Shown: positions 47,568-57,421, counted from the first letter of the stretch. The stretch: 64,000 nt of DNA from Delftia acidovorans (GCA_031286585.1 JAITUC010000023.1:1-64000); one strand, 5' to 3'. Numbers and translations: made by a program. The notes: generated by a model not told the origin, from the letters alone.

Positions 47568-48605
47568 ATGGCCCAGGAAAACCCGGTCATGACAACGCAG
47601 CGCAGCAGCTCCGCCGCCTGGGTGCGCGGCATCCTGGACATGATGGCCACCGAGGGGCTGGCCCCGCAAAGCCTGTGCGCCGCAGCCGATATCGACCTTG
47701 CCGCACTGCAGCATTCGCAGGCCCGTACCGACGTGGACCGCGTGAGCCGGCTCTGGGAACTGGCCGTGGCCCAGTCCGCCAATCCCACGCTGGGGCTGGA
47801 CCGGCAACTGGCCGCGCGCCACGGCAACATCGATCTGGTCGGCTACTCGCTGGCCTCGGGTCCGCACCTGCTGGCCGGCTTCCGCGACCTGGAACGCCAC
47901 ATGGCCGTGATCTCGGACGCAACGTCCTTCACGCTGGAGCGCGATGCGCGCGGCTACTGGCTGTCGATACACCACATCGGCGCCACACGGCCCGTGCCGC
48001 GCCAGCGCGTGGAGTTCGCCGTGCTCACGCTGCTGGTGCTGTGCAACTGGCTGACGCGGCGCGATGTCCGGCCGCTGGCCGTGGAATTCATGGCCGAGGC
48101 GCCCTCCCCCTCGCACGAGGCCCCCTACCGCGCGGCCTTCGGCCTGCTGCCGCGCTTCGGCGAGGACGCGAACCGCTTCCTGCTGTCCGAGGCCGACCTG
48201 CTCGCCCCCATTCCCACGCACAACCCCGAACTGCTGGCACTGCACGAAAAGCTGGTCGAAACCGAACTCGACCACCTGGGCCAGGCCGGCGTGGGCGCGC
48301 GCGTGCGCCACGAGATTGCACGCCTGCTGCCCCAGGGCGAGCCGCGCCGCGAAGACGTGGCCGGCCTGCTGGGCCTGACCGACCGCACCTTGCAGCGCCG
48401 CCTGCAGGCCGAAGACACCAGCTACCAGCAACTGCTGGACGAGACCCGGCGCGAGCTGGCCCTGCAGTACCTGGGCGAGCCGCGCCGCAGCCTGGCCGAG
48501 GTGGCCGACCTGCTGGGCTTTGTGGACCAGAGCAACCTCTTTCGCGCCTGCCGCCGCTGGTTCGGCATGCCGCCGGGCCAATACCGGCAGCAGCTGCGTA
48601 CGTGA
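47568..48605 (+). CDS. AraC-family regulator with arabinose-binding-like N-domain
   Basis: A 345-residue regulator. Residues about 20-200 form the Arabinose_bd-type effector domain found in OruR/ArgR-like members, and residues 245-342 the two helix-turn-helix AraC domain (DVAGLLGLTDRTLQRRLQAE and SLAEVADLLGFVDQSNLFRA, ending RRWFGMPPGQYRQQ). It faces away from the esterase gene and is the best candidate for controlling the long catabolic operon. The effector is unknown. Confidence 0.9.
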   Translation: MAQENPVMTTQRSSSAAWVRGILDMMATEGLAPQSLCAAADIDLAALQHSQARTDVDRVSRLWELAVAQSANPTLGLDRQLAARHGNIDLVGYSLASGPHLLAGFRDLERHMAVISDATSFTLERDARGYWLSIHHIGATRPVPRQRVEFAVLTLLVLCNWLTRRDVRPLAVEFMAEAPSPSHEAPYRAAFGLLPRFGEDANRFLLSEADLLAPIPTHNPELLALHEKLVETELDHLGQAGVGARVRHEIARLLPQGEPRREDVAGLLGLTDRTLQRRLQAEDTSYQQLLDETRRELALQYLGEPRRSLAEVADLLGFVDQSNLFRACRRWFGMPPGQYRQQLRT

Positions 48606-48674
48606 ATGCATGGGGTGAATGCCCGCATGAACCTTGCGCCCCACGGGGCATAGGCGCTGGGGGACAATTCCCGC

Positions 48675-50201
48675 ATGAACCTGCATGCTGCCGCCGAAGG
48701 CCAGGCTCCGGCGACCTCCCCACGCCCTCCCATCTCCTGGCAAGACGGCTTCGCCGCCCTGGGCCCGGAATTCTTCACCCATCTGCGCCCCACGCCGCTG
48801 CCTGAACCGCACTGGATTGCCACCAGCACCGGCACCGCAGGGCTGCTGGGCCTGGACCCGCAGTGGCTGGCCTGCGACGAGGCCCTGCAGGCGCTCACCG
48901 GCAATGCCGTGCTGCCCGGCAGCCATCCGCTGGCCAGCGTCTACAGCGGCCACCAGTTCGGCGTCTGGGCCGGCCAGCTGGGCGACGGCCGTGCCATCTT
49001 GCTGGGCGAAACGGCCTCGGGCCACGAGATTCAGCTCAAGGGCGCGGGCCGCACGCCCTATTCACGCATGGGCGACGGACGCGCCGTGCTGCGCTCGTCC
49101 ATCCGCGAGTTCCTGTGCAGCGAGGCCATGCACGCCCTGGGCATTCCCACCACACGCGCGCTGAGCCTCACCGGATCACCCGCCCCCATTCGCCGCGAAG
49201 AGATCGAGACCGCCGCCGTGGTGGCACGCGTGGCGCCCAGCTTCATACGCTTCGGCCATTTCGAGCACTTTGCGGCGCGCGACCAGCTGGCGCCTTTGCG
49301 CCAGCTGGCCGACTACGTGATCGACCGCCATTACCCCGAATGCCGCACGGCCGGGGCACTGGCCGGCAATGCCTACGCCAACTTCCTGCAGGCCGTGAGC
49401 GAGCGCACGGCGCGGCTGCTGGCGCACTGGCAGGCCGTGGGCTTTTGCCATGGCGTGATGAACACCGACAACATGAGCATCCTGGGCCTGACCATCGACT
49501 ACGGGCCTTTCCAGTTCCTCGATGCCTTCAACCCCGGCCACATCTGCAACCACAGCGACACCCAGGGCCGCTACGCCTTCAACCGCCAGCCCCAGGTGGC
49601 CTACTGGAACCTGTACTGCCTGGGCCAGGCCCTGCTGCCGCTGATCGGCGAGGAGGAACTGACCATTGCGGCGCTGGAGTCGTACAAGCAGGTGTTTCCG
49701 CAGGCCTACGGCGCCCTCATGCTGCGCAAGCTGGGCCTGCCCGAAGACGCGCCGGGCACGCCGCCCGCCGAAGGACGATTCGCCGCCCTGGTGAACCCGC
49801 TGCTGCAGCTCATGGCCGACAACGCGGTGGACTACACCATCTTCTTCAGCCGCCTGACCGATGCGGTGGCTGCCGGTGCGGACCTCGACCTCGAGCCCGT
49901 GCGCGACCTGGTGCTGGACCGCGAGGCCTTCGACCGCTGGGCAGCCCTGTACGCACGGCAACTGGCAGGCACGGATGCCACGGCGGCCGCCGCTTTGATG
50001 CAAGAATCGAATCCGCGCTTTGTGCTGCGCAACCACCTGGGTGAGTTGGCCATCCGCGCCGCAAAGGCGGGTGACTTCGCTCCCGTGCGCCAATTGCTGG
50101 CCGTGCTGCAGACTCCGTTCGCCCCCCACGCCGAGCATGCCGAATGGGCAGGCTTCCCGCCCGACTGGGCTTCCTCCATCGAGATCAGCTGTTCATCATG
50201 A
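48675..50201 (+). CDS. selO: Protein adenylyltransferase SelO (YdiU family)
   Basis: A 508-residue pseudokinase-fold enzyme that transfers AMP to Ser, Thr or Tyr side chains in SelO family members, linked to redox protection. [60 protein letters not shown] and [20 protein letters not shown] are family hallmarks. The C-terminus ends with a cysteine three residues before the end (ISCSS), the position of selenocysteine in the animal protein. The stop overlaps the msrB start (ATGA), so both are co-translated. Confidence 0.95.
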   Translation: MNLHAAAEGQAPATSPRPPISWQDGFAALGPEFFTHLRPTPLPEPHWIATSTGTAGLLGLDPQWLACDEALQALTGNAVLPGSHPLASVYSGHQFGVWAGQLGDGRAILLGETASGHEIQLKGAGRTPYSRMGDGRAVLRSSIREFLCSEAMHALGIPTTRALSLTGSPAPIRREEIETAAVVARVAPSFIRFGHFEHFAARDQLAPLRQLADYVIDRHYPECRTAGALAGNAYANFLQAVSERTARLLAHWQAVGFCHGVMNTDNMSILGLTIDYGPFQFLDAFNPGHICNHSDTQGRYAFNRQPQVAYWNLYCLGQALLPLIGEEELTIAALESYKQVFPQAYGALMLRKLGLPEDAPGTPPAEGRFAALVNPLLQLMADNAVDYTIFFSRLTDAVAAGADLDLEPVRDLVLDREAFDRWAALYARQLAGTDATAAAALMQESNPRFVLRNHLGELAIRAAKAGDFAPVRQLLAVLQTPFAPHAEHAEWAGFPPDWASSIEISCSS

Positions 50202-50611
50202 GCTTTCCCATCCAAAAGACCGAACAGGAATGGCAGGCCGAACTGCAGGCCAAGGGCGCTGAGCCTGCCGCCTTCCAGGTGACACGCCATGCAGCCACCG
50301 AGCGCCCGTTCACCGGCCGCTATGAACAGTTCTGGGCCGATGGCAGCTACCACTGCATCTGCTGCGGCAGCAAGCTGTTCGACTCCGACACCAAGTTCGA
50401 CGCCGGCTGCGGCTGGCCCAGCTTCGACCGCGCCATCCCCGGTGCCATCACCGAAATCGTGGACCGCAGCCATGGCATGGTGCGCACCGAAACCGTCTGC
50501 AGCCAGTGCGGCGCCCACCTGGGCCATGTGTTCCCCGATGGTCCTTCCGATACGGGGCTGCGCTATTGCATGAACTCCGCATCCCTGGAATTCGAGCCTC
50601 CAAAGGCCTAG
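50198..50611 (+). CDS. msrB: Peptide-methionine (R)-S-oxide reductase
   Basis: A 137-residue MsrB that reduces methionine-R-sulphoxide in proteins. Two CxxC pairs (CICCGSKL and [10 protein letters not shown]) bind structural zinc, GCGWPSF and the catalytic cysteine in [12 protein letters not shown] are present. Its ATG overlaps the selO stop. The pairing with selO suggests that both respond to oxidative stress. Confidence 0.96.
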   Translation: MSFPIQKTEQEWQAELQAKGAEPAAFQVTRHAATERPFTGRYEQFWADGSYHCICCGSKLFDSDTKFDAGCGWPSFDRAIPGAITEIVDRSHGMVRTETVCSQCGAHLGHVFPDGPSDTGLRYCMNSASLEFEPPKA

Positions 50612-50625
50612 GCCCCAAAAAATAC

Positions 50626-50682
50626 CCCCACGCTCCCCTTGCTTCGCAAGGTCCGCTGCCCCCTAGGGGGCCGCTTTTTGTC
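50626..50682 (+). repeat. Palindromic repeat acting as msrB terminator
   Basis: CTTGC-TTC-GCAAG (50638-50650) is followed by GCCCCCTAGGGGGC (50658-50671), a perfect palindrome, then CGCTTTTTG. It looks like an intrinsic terminator built from a GC-rich intergenic repeat of the type I recall in Comamonadaceae. The rest of the gap to the next gene shows no other feature. Confidence 0.6.
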
Positions 50683-50813
50683 TTGGGGCGGCCCGGCGAC
50701 AAAAACCCCAGGCAACGCGGCCCTGCACCCATGCCGGGCCGCGCTGGCTGCGCCACAATGCGCCTGCCAAGCTCAGGCCCCATGCCTGACTCCAAGCCCA
50801 TCGAAATCTTCCA

Positions 50814-51413
50814 ATGAAGTTACTGATCGACTTTTTCCCCATCATCCTGTTCTTCGTCGCCTTCAAGGTCTGGGGCATCTACACGGCAACGGCCGTGGCC
50901 ATCGTCGCCACCATTGCCCAGATCGCCTATCTGCGCGTGCGCCACGGCAAGGTCGAACCCATGCAATGGGTGAGCCTGGGCGTGATCGTGCTGTTCGGCG
51001 GTGCCACGTTGCTGGCCCACAACGACACCTTCATCAAGTGGAAGCCCACCGTGCTGTACTGGCTCATGGGCGGCGCCCTGCTGATAGGCCAGCTGGTGTT
51101 CCGCAAGAACCTGTTGCGTTCGGTCATGGGCGCACAGCTGCAACTGCCCGACAACGCATGGCGCACCCTGAACTGGAGCTGGGCGGCGTTCTTCGCGGTC
51201 ATGGGCGCGCTCAATCTGGTCATCGCCTACCGCTTCGACACCGACACCTGGGTCAACTTCAAGCTGTTCGGCGGCATGGGGCTGATGCTGGTCTTCGTGA
51301 TCGGCCAGGCCATCTACATGAGCCGCTTCATGCAGGAAGACAAGGGCGAGGCAGCAGCCGCTGCCCCCAACGCCCTGCCCCCGTCGGGCGTGCAGCAGGA
51401 CAAGCAGCCATGA
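50814..51413 (+). CDS. yciB: Inner-membrane protein YciB (septation protein A)
   Basis: A 199-residue protein with five membrane segments and the YciB/IspZ pattern: MKLLIDFFPIILFFVAFKVW, HNDTFIKWKPTVLYW, QLPDNAWRTLNWSWAAFF. It acts in cell-envelope and septum biogenesis. A polar alanine/proline tail of about 25 residues follows the core. Its stop overlaps the bolA-family start by four bases. Confidence 0.95.
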   Translation: MKLLIDFFPIILFFVAFKVWGIYTATAVAIVATIAQIAYLRVRHGKVEPMQWVSLGVIVLFGGATLLAHNDTFIKWKPTVLYWLMGGALLIGQLVFRKNLLRSVMGAQLQLPDNAWRTLNWSWAAFFAVMGALNLVIAYRFDTDTWVNFKLFGGMGLMLVFVIGQAIYMSRFMQEDKGEAAAAAPNALPPSGVQQDKQP

Positions 51414-51691
51414 GCGCCCCCGTCCATCCTCTGCCCATCACCGCCGAAGCCATGCAGGCCGTGCTGCGCGAGCGCCTGGCCCCCGATCACCTGGAAGTGA
51501 TCGACGAGAGCCACCAGCACGCCGGCCATGTGGGCGCCAACGGCACCGGCTTCGGCACGCATTTCCGCGTGCGCATTGCGTCACCTTTGTTTCAAGGCAA
51601 GCCACGCGTGGCACGCCACCGCCTTGTGTATGATGCGCTGCAAGACTTCATTGACCAGGGCGCACACGCCATCGCCATCGAGGTTCTTTGA
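51410..51691 (+). CDS. BolA-family protein
   Basis: A 93-residue BolA-like protein: IDESHQHAGHVG, GTHFRVRIASPLFQGKPRVA with the conserved histidine in RHRLVYDAL, and a C-terminal AHAIAIEVL. BolA proteins partner with monothiol glutaredoxins and iron-sulphur clusters. The yciB-bolA-parvulin order is frequent in Burkholderiales. Confidence 0.92.
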   Translation: MSAPVHPLPITAEAMQAVLRERLAPDHLEVIDESHQHAGHVGANGTGFGTHFRVRIASPLFQGKPRVARHRLVYDALQDFIDQGAHAIAIEVL

Positions 51692-51698
51692 ACTTTTA

Positions 51699-51722
51699 CA
51701 GGCTCCGATGATTCGGAGCCTG
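51699..51722 (+). terminator. Hairpin after bolA gene
   Basis: CAGGCTCCGA and TCGGAGCCTG form a perfect ten-base-pair stem around TGAT, eight bases after the stop. The T-tract is weak, so termination may be partial before the isomerase gene. Confidence 0.65.
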
Positions 51723-51772
51723 TTGCGTATCCGCGCTATAGAATCAGTTTTTCCTTCATATCTGGAATTCGC

Positions 51773-52558
51773 ATGAAAAAACAGCTTCTGACCAGCCTGG
51801 TGACTGCCGCCGTGCTGAGCACCGCGGCCCTGTCCGCCTCGGCCCAGAACATCGCCGTCGTCAACGGCAAGGCTGTGCCCAAGGCACGCGCCGAAGTGCT
51901 CAAGCAACAGATCGAGCAAAGCGGCCGCCCCGTGACGCCCGAGATGGAGGGGCAGATCAAGGAAGAAGTCATCGCCCGCGAGATCTTCATGCAGGAAGCC
52001 AACAAGCGCGGCCTGGCCAACAGCGAAGCCTACAAGCAGCAGATGGAACTGGCCCGCCAGACCATCCTGATCCGCTCGCTGTTCGAGGACTTCCAGAAGA
52101 AGAACCCCGTGACCGACGCTGAAGCCAAGGCCGAGTACGACAAGGCCGTGGCTGCCAACAGCGGCAAGGAATACAAGGCCAGCCACATCCTGGTCGAGTC
52201 GGAAGACCGCGCCAAGGCCATCATTGCCGAGATCAAGGCCGGCAAGAAGTTTGAAGACATCGCCAAGAAGGAGTCCAAGGACCCCGGATCCGGCGCCCGT
52301 GGCGGAGACCTCGACTGGGCCAACCCCGGCAACTACGTGCCCGAGTTCTCCGAAGCCCTGATCAAGCTCGAAAAGGGTGGAATGACCCAGGAGCCGGTCA
52401 AGACCCAGTTCGGCTACCACATCATCCGCCTGGACGATTCACGCCAGGCCGAGCTGCCCAAGTTCGAGGAAGTCAAGCCCCAGATCGTGCAGCAGCTGCA
52501 ACAGCAAAAGCTGGCCCAATTCCAGGAATCGCTGCGCGAAAAGGCCAAGATCCAGTAA
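51773..52558 (+). CDS. Periplasmic peptidyl-prolyl isomerase, parvulin type
   Basis: A 261-residue protein with a signal peptide (cleavage near ASA-QN), a helical N-terminal chaperone part (about 25-125) and a parvulin rotamase domain (about 130-225; ASHILVESEDRAKAII, ESKDPGSGARGGDLDW, FGYHIIRLDD). It is of the PpiC/SurA/PrsA type that helps fold exported proteins. A sequence TATAGAAT upstream is a possible -10 box. Confidence 0.93.
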   Translation: MKKQLLTSLVTAAVLSTAALSASAQNIAVVNGKAVPKARAEVLKQQIEQSGRPVTPEMEGQIKEEVIAREIFMQEANKRGLANSEAYKQQMELARQTILIRSLFEDFQKKNPVTDAEAKAEYDKAVAANSGKEYKASHILVESEDRAKAIIAEIKAGKKFEDIAKKESKDPGSGARGGDLDWANPGNYVPEFSEALIKLEKGGMTQEPVKTQFGYHIIRLDDSRQAELPKFEEVKPQIVQQLQQQKLAQFQESLREKAKIQ

Positions 52559-52603
52559 GATGCGTACGAGTCGGCGGTTTTTGCCGCCGGCCTGACCATC
52601 ACC

Positions 52604-52630
52604 AGCCCGCCTTGTGCGGGCTCTTTTTTT
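52604..52630 (+). terminator. Intrinsic terminator of the isomerase gene
   Basis: AGCCCGC-CTTGT-GCGGGCT followed by C and seven Ts. Confidence 0.9.
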
Positions 52631-52654
52631 ACCCGACGACCCTGTAGAAAACAA

Positions 52655-52677
52655 AAGCTGCCCTCTGGGGGCAGCTT
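52655..52677 (-). terminator. Intrinsic terminator of the TonB receptor gene
   Basis: On the minus strand AAGCTGCC-loop-GGCAGCTT is followed by TTGTTTT, about 60 bp after the receptor stop. Confidence 0.8.
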
Positions 52678-52736
52678 GCACGCATGGCTACCTGCGGCCG
52701 ACTCGCTGAGCGTCGGGCCGCAGGCAACCGGGCACT

Positions 52737-54938
52737 TCAGAACTGATAGAGCGCCGTCAACCGGACCGTGCGGCCTTCGCCATATTCGATGGCCGAGGAG
52801 CGCGATTCCTCGCCCAGGCGCTGGCGCACGCCGGCCACATAGGCCTTGTTGCCGATGTTTTCGAGATTGAGCCTGAGCTTCCATTGGCGGTTGAGTTCAT
52901 AGCCGACCATGGCGCTGTGCACCCAGTAGGCAGAGAGTTTCCCATCGCCTGCCGAGGTGACATTGCGCGTGCCCACGAAGCGCGCTCCATAGCCCACTGT
53001 CCAGCCCTGGGGCAATGCATAGGTGGTCCACAGGTTCAGCGAATGGCGCGGCGTGTTGCCCAGCGCCTGGCCCACGCGCGCGGGCTCGCTCAATGACTTG
53101 AGGGTCTTGCTGGCCATGAAGGTGTAGTTGGCGAAGACATCCCATTGCGGCGTCACCTTGCCTGCAGCACCGAGCTCCAGTCCGCGCACGCGCTGCTCCC
53201 CGGCCAGCAGGTAGCTGCCATCGGCCATCTGCTCGCGCGCATTGGTCTTGTCCACCTGGAACAGGGCGGCGGTCAGCGCCAGCTGGCGGTGCATCACATC
53301 CCACTTGGTCCCCAGTTCCAGGCTGGTGTTCTTCTCGGGCGCCAGCGAGGCCGTGGCCGCACTCAGGCCCGAGCCCGTGGAGACCAGGAATTCCGCAGAA
53401 GGATTGAAGGCCGTGCCGTAGGCCAGGTAGATGCGGCCGTTGTCGGCGGGCTTGAAGCTCAGGCCGGCGCGGCCGCTGAGCCGGCCGTCGGAGCTGTCCA
53501 CCGAGGAGCGCACGCCAGCGGCATTGGTGGCATGGGAGCGCCCGTCTATCCAGTCGTAGCGCAGCCCGAGGTTCAGATCCCAGCGCGGACCCAGCGCAAT
53601 GGAATCGGTGGCATACAGTGCGCGGGTGTCCAGGCTGGTTTCGTTCCTCCCGCTGTTTTGCAGATCCGTCGTGCCCGTCCAGTATCCGGGCGGACGGGCC
53701 AGCAGATAGCCGCCGGCCGGGAACTGCCGGTTGATGTTGTAGGAAGAGGTGGTGCGGTCATAGGTCTCGCGCGCGATCTCGAAACCCGTGATCAGCGTAT
53801 GCCCCAGCACGCCTGTGTCGAAGCGCTGGGTCAGGTTGGTCTGGTTGATCCACAGGGTGGTGGCCGCATCGCGGCCAAAGGCCTGCGGACCTGCGGGCCG
53901 GTAGTAGCCGGGCTGCATGCCCCGGAGATCGACATGCGAGGCAGAGATCACGGTATCGCGGCTCAGCCGCGAGTAGCGCGTGAGGTTCTGCAGCCTGGCG
54001 CCCGAGGCGAAGTCATGCTCGATCTTCGCGGTCAGGGCATTCTGGCTGATCTTTTCCCGGTCAAGGTTGCGCCAGCCGAAATAGGCATTGCGCGAGACGC
54101 CATCGAGCATCTTGCCCCGAAAGGCCGGCACGCCAAAGTCGGGAAGATTGTCATCGTTCTGGTGGAAGAAACTGAGAGTCACGCGCGTGGGCGAATTCAA
54201 TCCCAGAGCCAGCGAGGGCGCCACACCCCAACGCCGCTTGAAGATGGCATCGCGCCCTGCCACGTCGCTGTCATGGCCCATGAGGTTCAGGCGCATGGCG
54301 GCCTTGCCGCCGGCCAGCACCCGGTTGGCGTCGAGCGTGAGGCGCCGGTAGCTGGCCGTGCCCAGGCCTGCGCCGGTCTCGGTGAAGTCATGGGCCTTGG
54401 GCTGCTTGCTGATCATGTTGATGCTGCCGCCCGAGGTGCCCGCCCCGCCGAAGACCGAATTGGGGCCCTTGATGACTTCGACCGACTCCATGTTGAAGAG
54501 GTCGCTGCGGTTGTTCTGCCCGCTGTCCCGCAGGCCGTCGATCTGCAGGTTGGCATTGGCGCTGAAGCCGCGGATGTTGATGCTGTCGCCCGAGCCCGCG
54601 CCGCCCTCGCCCGCATTGAAGGTGATGCCCGACACATTGGACAGCGCCTGCTGCAGGCTCAGCGCGTTCTGCTCCTGGAGCACCTGCCCCGGTACCACCG
54701 TAATGGTCTGGGGCACGTCCAGCAGCGGCTTGGCGTACTTGGCCGAGTCGGAAGCCTCGGTGCGCGAGCCGGCAGAACGCTGCCCGGAAACGATCACGGG
54801 CGCCAGCTGCGTCTGGCGCTCTTGAGCAGCGGCCTCCTGCGCGTAAGCGGGCGTGACCAGCGCCGCAGCGAACACCGAATAAAGGCATGACTGGGGGCCG
54901 GAGACGAAAGGTCGGGAACGGCAATCTGAAGTGCGCAT
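52737..54938 (-). CDS. TonB-dependent siderophore receptor (catecholate-type)
   Basis: A 733-residue outer-membrane receptor: signal peptide ending near AYA-QE, TonB-box-like APVIVSG, plug (about 60-180; DVPQTITVVPGQVLQEQNA, SINIRGFSANANLQIDGLRD, VEVIKGPNSVFGG) and a beta-barrel ending in LTALYQF. It lacks an STN domain and so should not signal. The plug resembles Fiu-like catecholate receptors. A Fur box overlaps its promoter region, fitting iron-repressed expression. Confidence 0.93.
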   Translation of the reverse strand: MRTSDCRSRPFVSGPQSCLYSVFAAALVTPAYAQEAAAQERQTQLAPVIVSGQRSAGSRTEASDSAKYAKPLLDVPQTITVVPGQVLQEQNALSLQQALSNVSGITFNAGEGGAGSGDSINIRGFSANANLQIDGLRDSGQNNRSDLFNMESVEVIKGPNSVFGGAGTSGGSINMISKQPKAHDFTETGAGLGTASYRRLTLDANRVLAGGKAAMRLNLMGHDSDVAGRDAIFKRRWGVAPSLALGLNSPTRVTLSFFHQNDDNLPDFGVPAFRGKMLDGVSRNAYFGWRNLDREKISQNALTAKIEHDFASGARLQNLTRYSRLSRDTVISASHVDLRGMQPGYYRPAGPQAFGRDAATTLWINQTNLTQRFDTGVLGHTLITGFEIARETYDRTTSSYNINRQFPAGGYLLARPPGYWTGTTDLQNSGRNETSLDTRALYATDSIALGPRWDLNLGLRYDWIDGRSHATNAAGVRSSVDSSDGRLSGRAGLSFKPADNGRIYLAYGTAFNPSAEFLVSTGSGLSAATASLAPEKNTSLELGTKWDVMHRQLALTAALFQVDKTNAREQMADGSYLLAGEQRVRGLELGAAGKVTPQWDVFANYTFMASKTLKSLSEPARVGQALGNTPRHSLNLWTTYALPQGWTVGYGARFVGTRNVTSAGDGKLSAYWVHSAMVGYELNRQWKLRLNLENIGNKAYVAGVRQRLGEESRSSAIEYGEGRTVRLTALYQF

Positions 54939-54954
54939 GGCAGGGGTCTTTGTT

Positions 54955-54973
54955 GAAAATGGGAATCATTTAC
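54955..54973. promoter_or_regulatory. Fur box: Fur box
   Basis: GAAAATGGGAATCATTTAC keeps the AATG and ATCATT cores of the 19-bp Fur consensus, 17 bp before the receptor ATG. Confidence 0.75.
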
Positions 54974-55053
54974 AACAAGACCTCTCCAAAGCAATCAGAT
55001 CCGTCCGATTCTGTTCTTCAGACCTCGATTTCAAGCGTTTTCGCTTGCGCCGA

Positions 55054-55827
55054 TCAGCGCGCTCCCGCCTCCTGCAGCAGCCGCTCCACCTCATGCTGGC
55101 TGCGCTGGCGGGCGTGGGCCAGAGCCGTGACGCCGTCCTTGTCGGGCAGGCTGAGGTCCGCCTTCGCCGCGATCAGCTGGCGCACGATGTCCTGGTAGCG
55201 CGGGCCGCCGTCGCCCAGCAAAACGGCTTCGAGCAGGCAGGTCCAGCCCAGCCGGTTCACATGGTCGGCCCGCACACCGGCGGCCAGCAGGGCCTGCACG
55301 GTATCTACGTGGCCGCGCTCGCAGGCGGGGATCAGCGCCGTGCCGCCGTAGCGGTTGGTGCTTTGCAGGTCGGCACCATACGACAGTGTCATGCGCAGGA
55401 TTTCCAGCCGGCCCAGGGCACCGGCCAGCAGATAGGCGCTGTCCTGCAGGTCGTTCTTGAGATTGGGATTGGCCCCGTGGACCAGCAAGGAGCGCGCGAC
55501 CTCGACATGGTTGCCGCGCACGGCCAGCAGCAGCGGCGTATTGCCCTGCGGATCACGCACATCCACCGGCGCGCCGCGCTTGAGCCAGTCGCGCACCTGC
55601 AGCGCTTCGCCCGCCTGGGCGGCCGCCAGCAGCGCGGGGCCGAATTCAGGGCGGTTCACCACACCCTCCTGCGCCTTGGCCGCGTCGCGGCCCTCCGCGG
55701 CTGCGGCAACGGCCTGGGCCTCCTGTGCCTCCTGTGCCTGGACGTCCGCCAGTCCCGCCGCAAGGCAGGCCGTCAGAATCGCCGCGTGCCGGCCCTGCGC
55801 GCCGGATCGGGAAACAGCATGGTGCAT
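55054..55827 (-). CDS. Exported ankyrin-repeat protein
   Basis: A 257-residue protein with a signal-like N-terminus (HAAILTACLAAGLADVQA) and at least five ankyrin repeats (from about residue 60: GNTPLLLAVRGNHVEVARSL, GGTALIPACERGHVDTVQAL, GVTALAHARQRSQHEVERLL). The start MHHAVSRS follows AGGAGGG at seven bases. It is probably periplasmic. Some ankyrin proteins of this type protect against peroxide or bind envelope proteins; its partner is unknown. Confidence 0.88.
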   Translation of the reverse strand: MHHAVSRSGAQGRHAAILTACLAAGLADVQAQEAQEAQAVAAAAEGRDAAKAQEGVVNRPEFGPALLAAAQAGEALQVRDWLKRGAPVDVRDPQGNTPLLLAVRGNHVEVARSLLVHGANPNLKNDLQDSAYLLAGALGRLEILRMTLSYGADLQSTNRYGGTALIPACERGHVDTVQALLAAGVRADHVNRLGWTCLLEAVLLGDGGPRYQDIVRQLIAAKADLSLPDKDGVTALAHARQRSQHEVERLLQEAGAR

Positions 55828-56028
55828 ACAAGCCCTCCTGGAAAACACTGTGGTGGGGCAAGCGTACGGCAAGCCCGGGCGATTGCGCGCGAATCCGGGG
55901 TGCCGCCCGTCAGTTTCATTCAGGAACTATAGCGGCATCGCCTGATCCCACGCGCTTTCCCTGGGCTCGGCCTGCGCCGGAAAGTCTCCGCGCGCCAGCC
56001 GACCTCGAACGAAAGGAGACCCGTTCCC

Positions 56029-56505
56029 GTGCCTTGCAATCAACGCCGTGCCGCCCGGTGGCTGTCCGCAGCCGCCACCGCCCTCGCCGTCCTCACCACC
56101 ACCCTGGCTCCGGCCGCCGCCCAGGCGCGCGAGTTCGTCAGCGTCAAGGGCGCCAGCGTCAATGTGCGGCAGCAGCCCACCACGCGCTCCGCCACGCTGT
56201 GGGAACTGGGCAAGGGCTATCCGCTGCAGGTGGTGCAGCGCAAGGGCCAGTGGCTGCGCGTCAGGGACAACGAGGCCACGCTGGGCTGGGTCCACGCGCC
56301 GCTGACCGGCAAGACCCCGCACATGGTGGTGACGGGGCGCACCGCCAACCTGCGCGCCGGCCCGGGCCAGAACCATCGCGTGGTGGGCAAGCTGGCTGAA
56401 ATGGAAGTGGTGCGCACGCTCAGGAAACAGGGCTCCTGGGCCCAGGTGCAGCGCGACAACGGCCAAAAGGGCTGGGTGGCGCGCAGCCTGACCTGGGGCT
56501 GGTGA
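56029..56505 (+). CDS. Exported protein with two bacterial SH3 domains
   Basis: A 158-residue protein: signal peptide ending near AQA-RE, then SH3_3 domains at about residues 36-90 (SVKGASVNVRQQPTTRSATL) and 100-155 (VVTGRTANLRAGPGQNHRVV to GWVARSLTW). Such domains bind peptidoglycan or peptides. The GTG start lies after AAGGAG, at a long spacing of about eleven bases. Confidence 0.88.
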   Translation: MPCNQRRAARWLSAAATALAVLTTTLAPAAAQAREFVSVKGASVNVRQQPTTRSATLWELGKGYPLQVVQRKGQWLRVRDNEATLGWVHAPLTGKTPHMVVTGRTANLRAGPGQNHRVVGKLAEMEVVRTLRKQGSWAQVQRDNGQKGWVARSLTWGW

Positions 56506-56539
56506 CCCGGCCAGGCAACCTGGGCGTCTGGCTGGACGT

Positions 56540-57421
56540 TCAGCCGTTGACCACGACCTGCGCGCGCGGCGCATAGCCGTGGTTCAGCGGGCCATGGCCC
56601 GCGCCCGTGAACACATCGGCGCCGGCCGCAATCGCGCCCAGGATGTATTCACGCGCCTGGGCCACGGCCGCCTCCAGCGGCAGGCCCAGCGCCAGGTGCG
56701 AGGCAATCGCCGAAGACAGCGTGCAGCCCGTGCCATGGCCGTTGTGCGTGGCAATGCGCTGCGACTGCAGGCGCAGCCGCTGGCCGTTGCCATGGCCCAG
56801 CAGGTCCACCACCAGATCGCCCGACAGGTGCCCGCCCTTGAGCAAGGCGGCAGGCGCGCCCAGCGCCAGCAGTTCCTGCACGGCGCCGTCCAGTGCATCT
56901 ATGCCATCGATGGAGTGGCCCAGCAGCAGCGCTGCCTCGTCCAGATTGGGCGTGACCACGGTGGCCAGGGGGAACAGCTCGCGCACCAGCACGGAGGCGG
57001 TTTCCGGCGCGATCAGACGGTCGCCGCTGGTGGCCACCATCACGGGGTCCAGCACCACGTTGCGCAACTGGTGTCGGCGGATGGCATCGGCCACCACCTG
57101 CACCACTTCGGGCGTGGCCAGCATGCCGATCTTGACGGCATCTGCACCGATGTCCTCCACCACGGCGTCGATCTGCCCGCGCAGTATGTCCACGGGAATG
57201 CCGTGGATGCCGCTGACGCCCAGCGTGTTCTGCACGGTGATGGCCGTGATGGCCGTCATGCCGTAGCAGCCCAGGGCGCTGCAGGTCTTGAGGTCGGCCT
57301 GGATGCCGGCACCGCCGCCGCTGTCGGAGCCCGCGATGATGAGCACGCGGGCATAGCGCTTGCGCGCGGCGGGAGCCGTTTCGGGAGATGCGGCGGTCGA
57401 AGGGGAGTGGTCGGCAGTCAT
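56540..57421 (-). CDS. thiD: Hydroxymethylpyrimidine/phosphomethylpyrimidine kinase
   Basis: A 293-residue ribokinase-fold enzyme that makes HMP-PP, the pyrimidine half of thiamine. LIIAGSDSGGGAGIQADLKT, YGMTAITAITVQNT, DPVMVATSGDRL and the catalytic-aspartate motif NGHGTGCTLSSAIASHLALG are clear. It has a ~22-residue polar lead. It lies on the opposite strand from the riboswitch-controlled thiO operon and shares the intergenic region with it. Confidence 0.96.
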   Translation of the reverse strand: MTADHSPSTAASPETAPAARKRYARVLIIAGSDSGGGAGIQADLKTCSALGCYGMTAITAITVQNTLGVSGIHGIPVDILRGQIDAVVEDIGADAVKIGMLATPEVVQVVADAIRRHQLRNVVLDPVMVATSGDRLIAPETASVLVRELFPLATVVTPNLDEAALLLGHSIDGIDALDGAVQELLALGAPAALLKGGHLSGDLVVDLLGHGNGQRLRLQSQRIATHNGHGTGCTLSSAIASHLALGLPLEAAVAQAREYILGAIAAGADVFTGAGHGPLNHGYAPRAQVVVNG

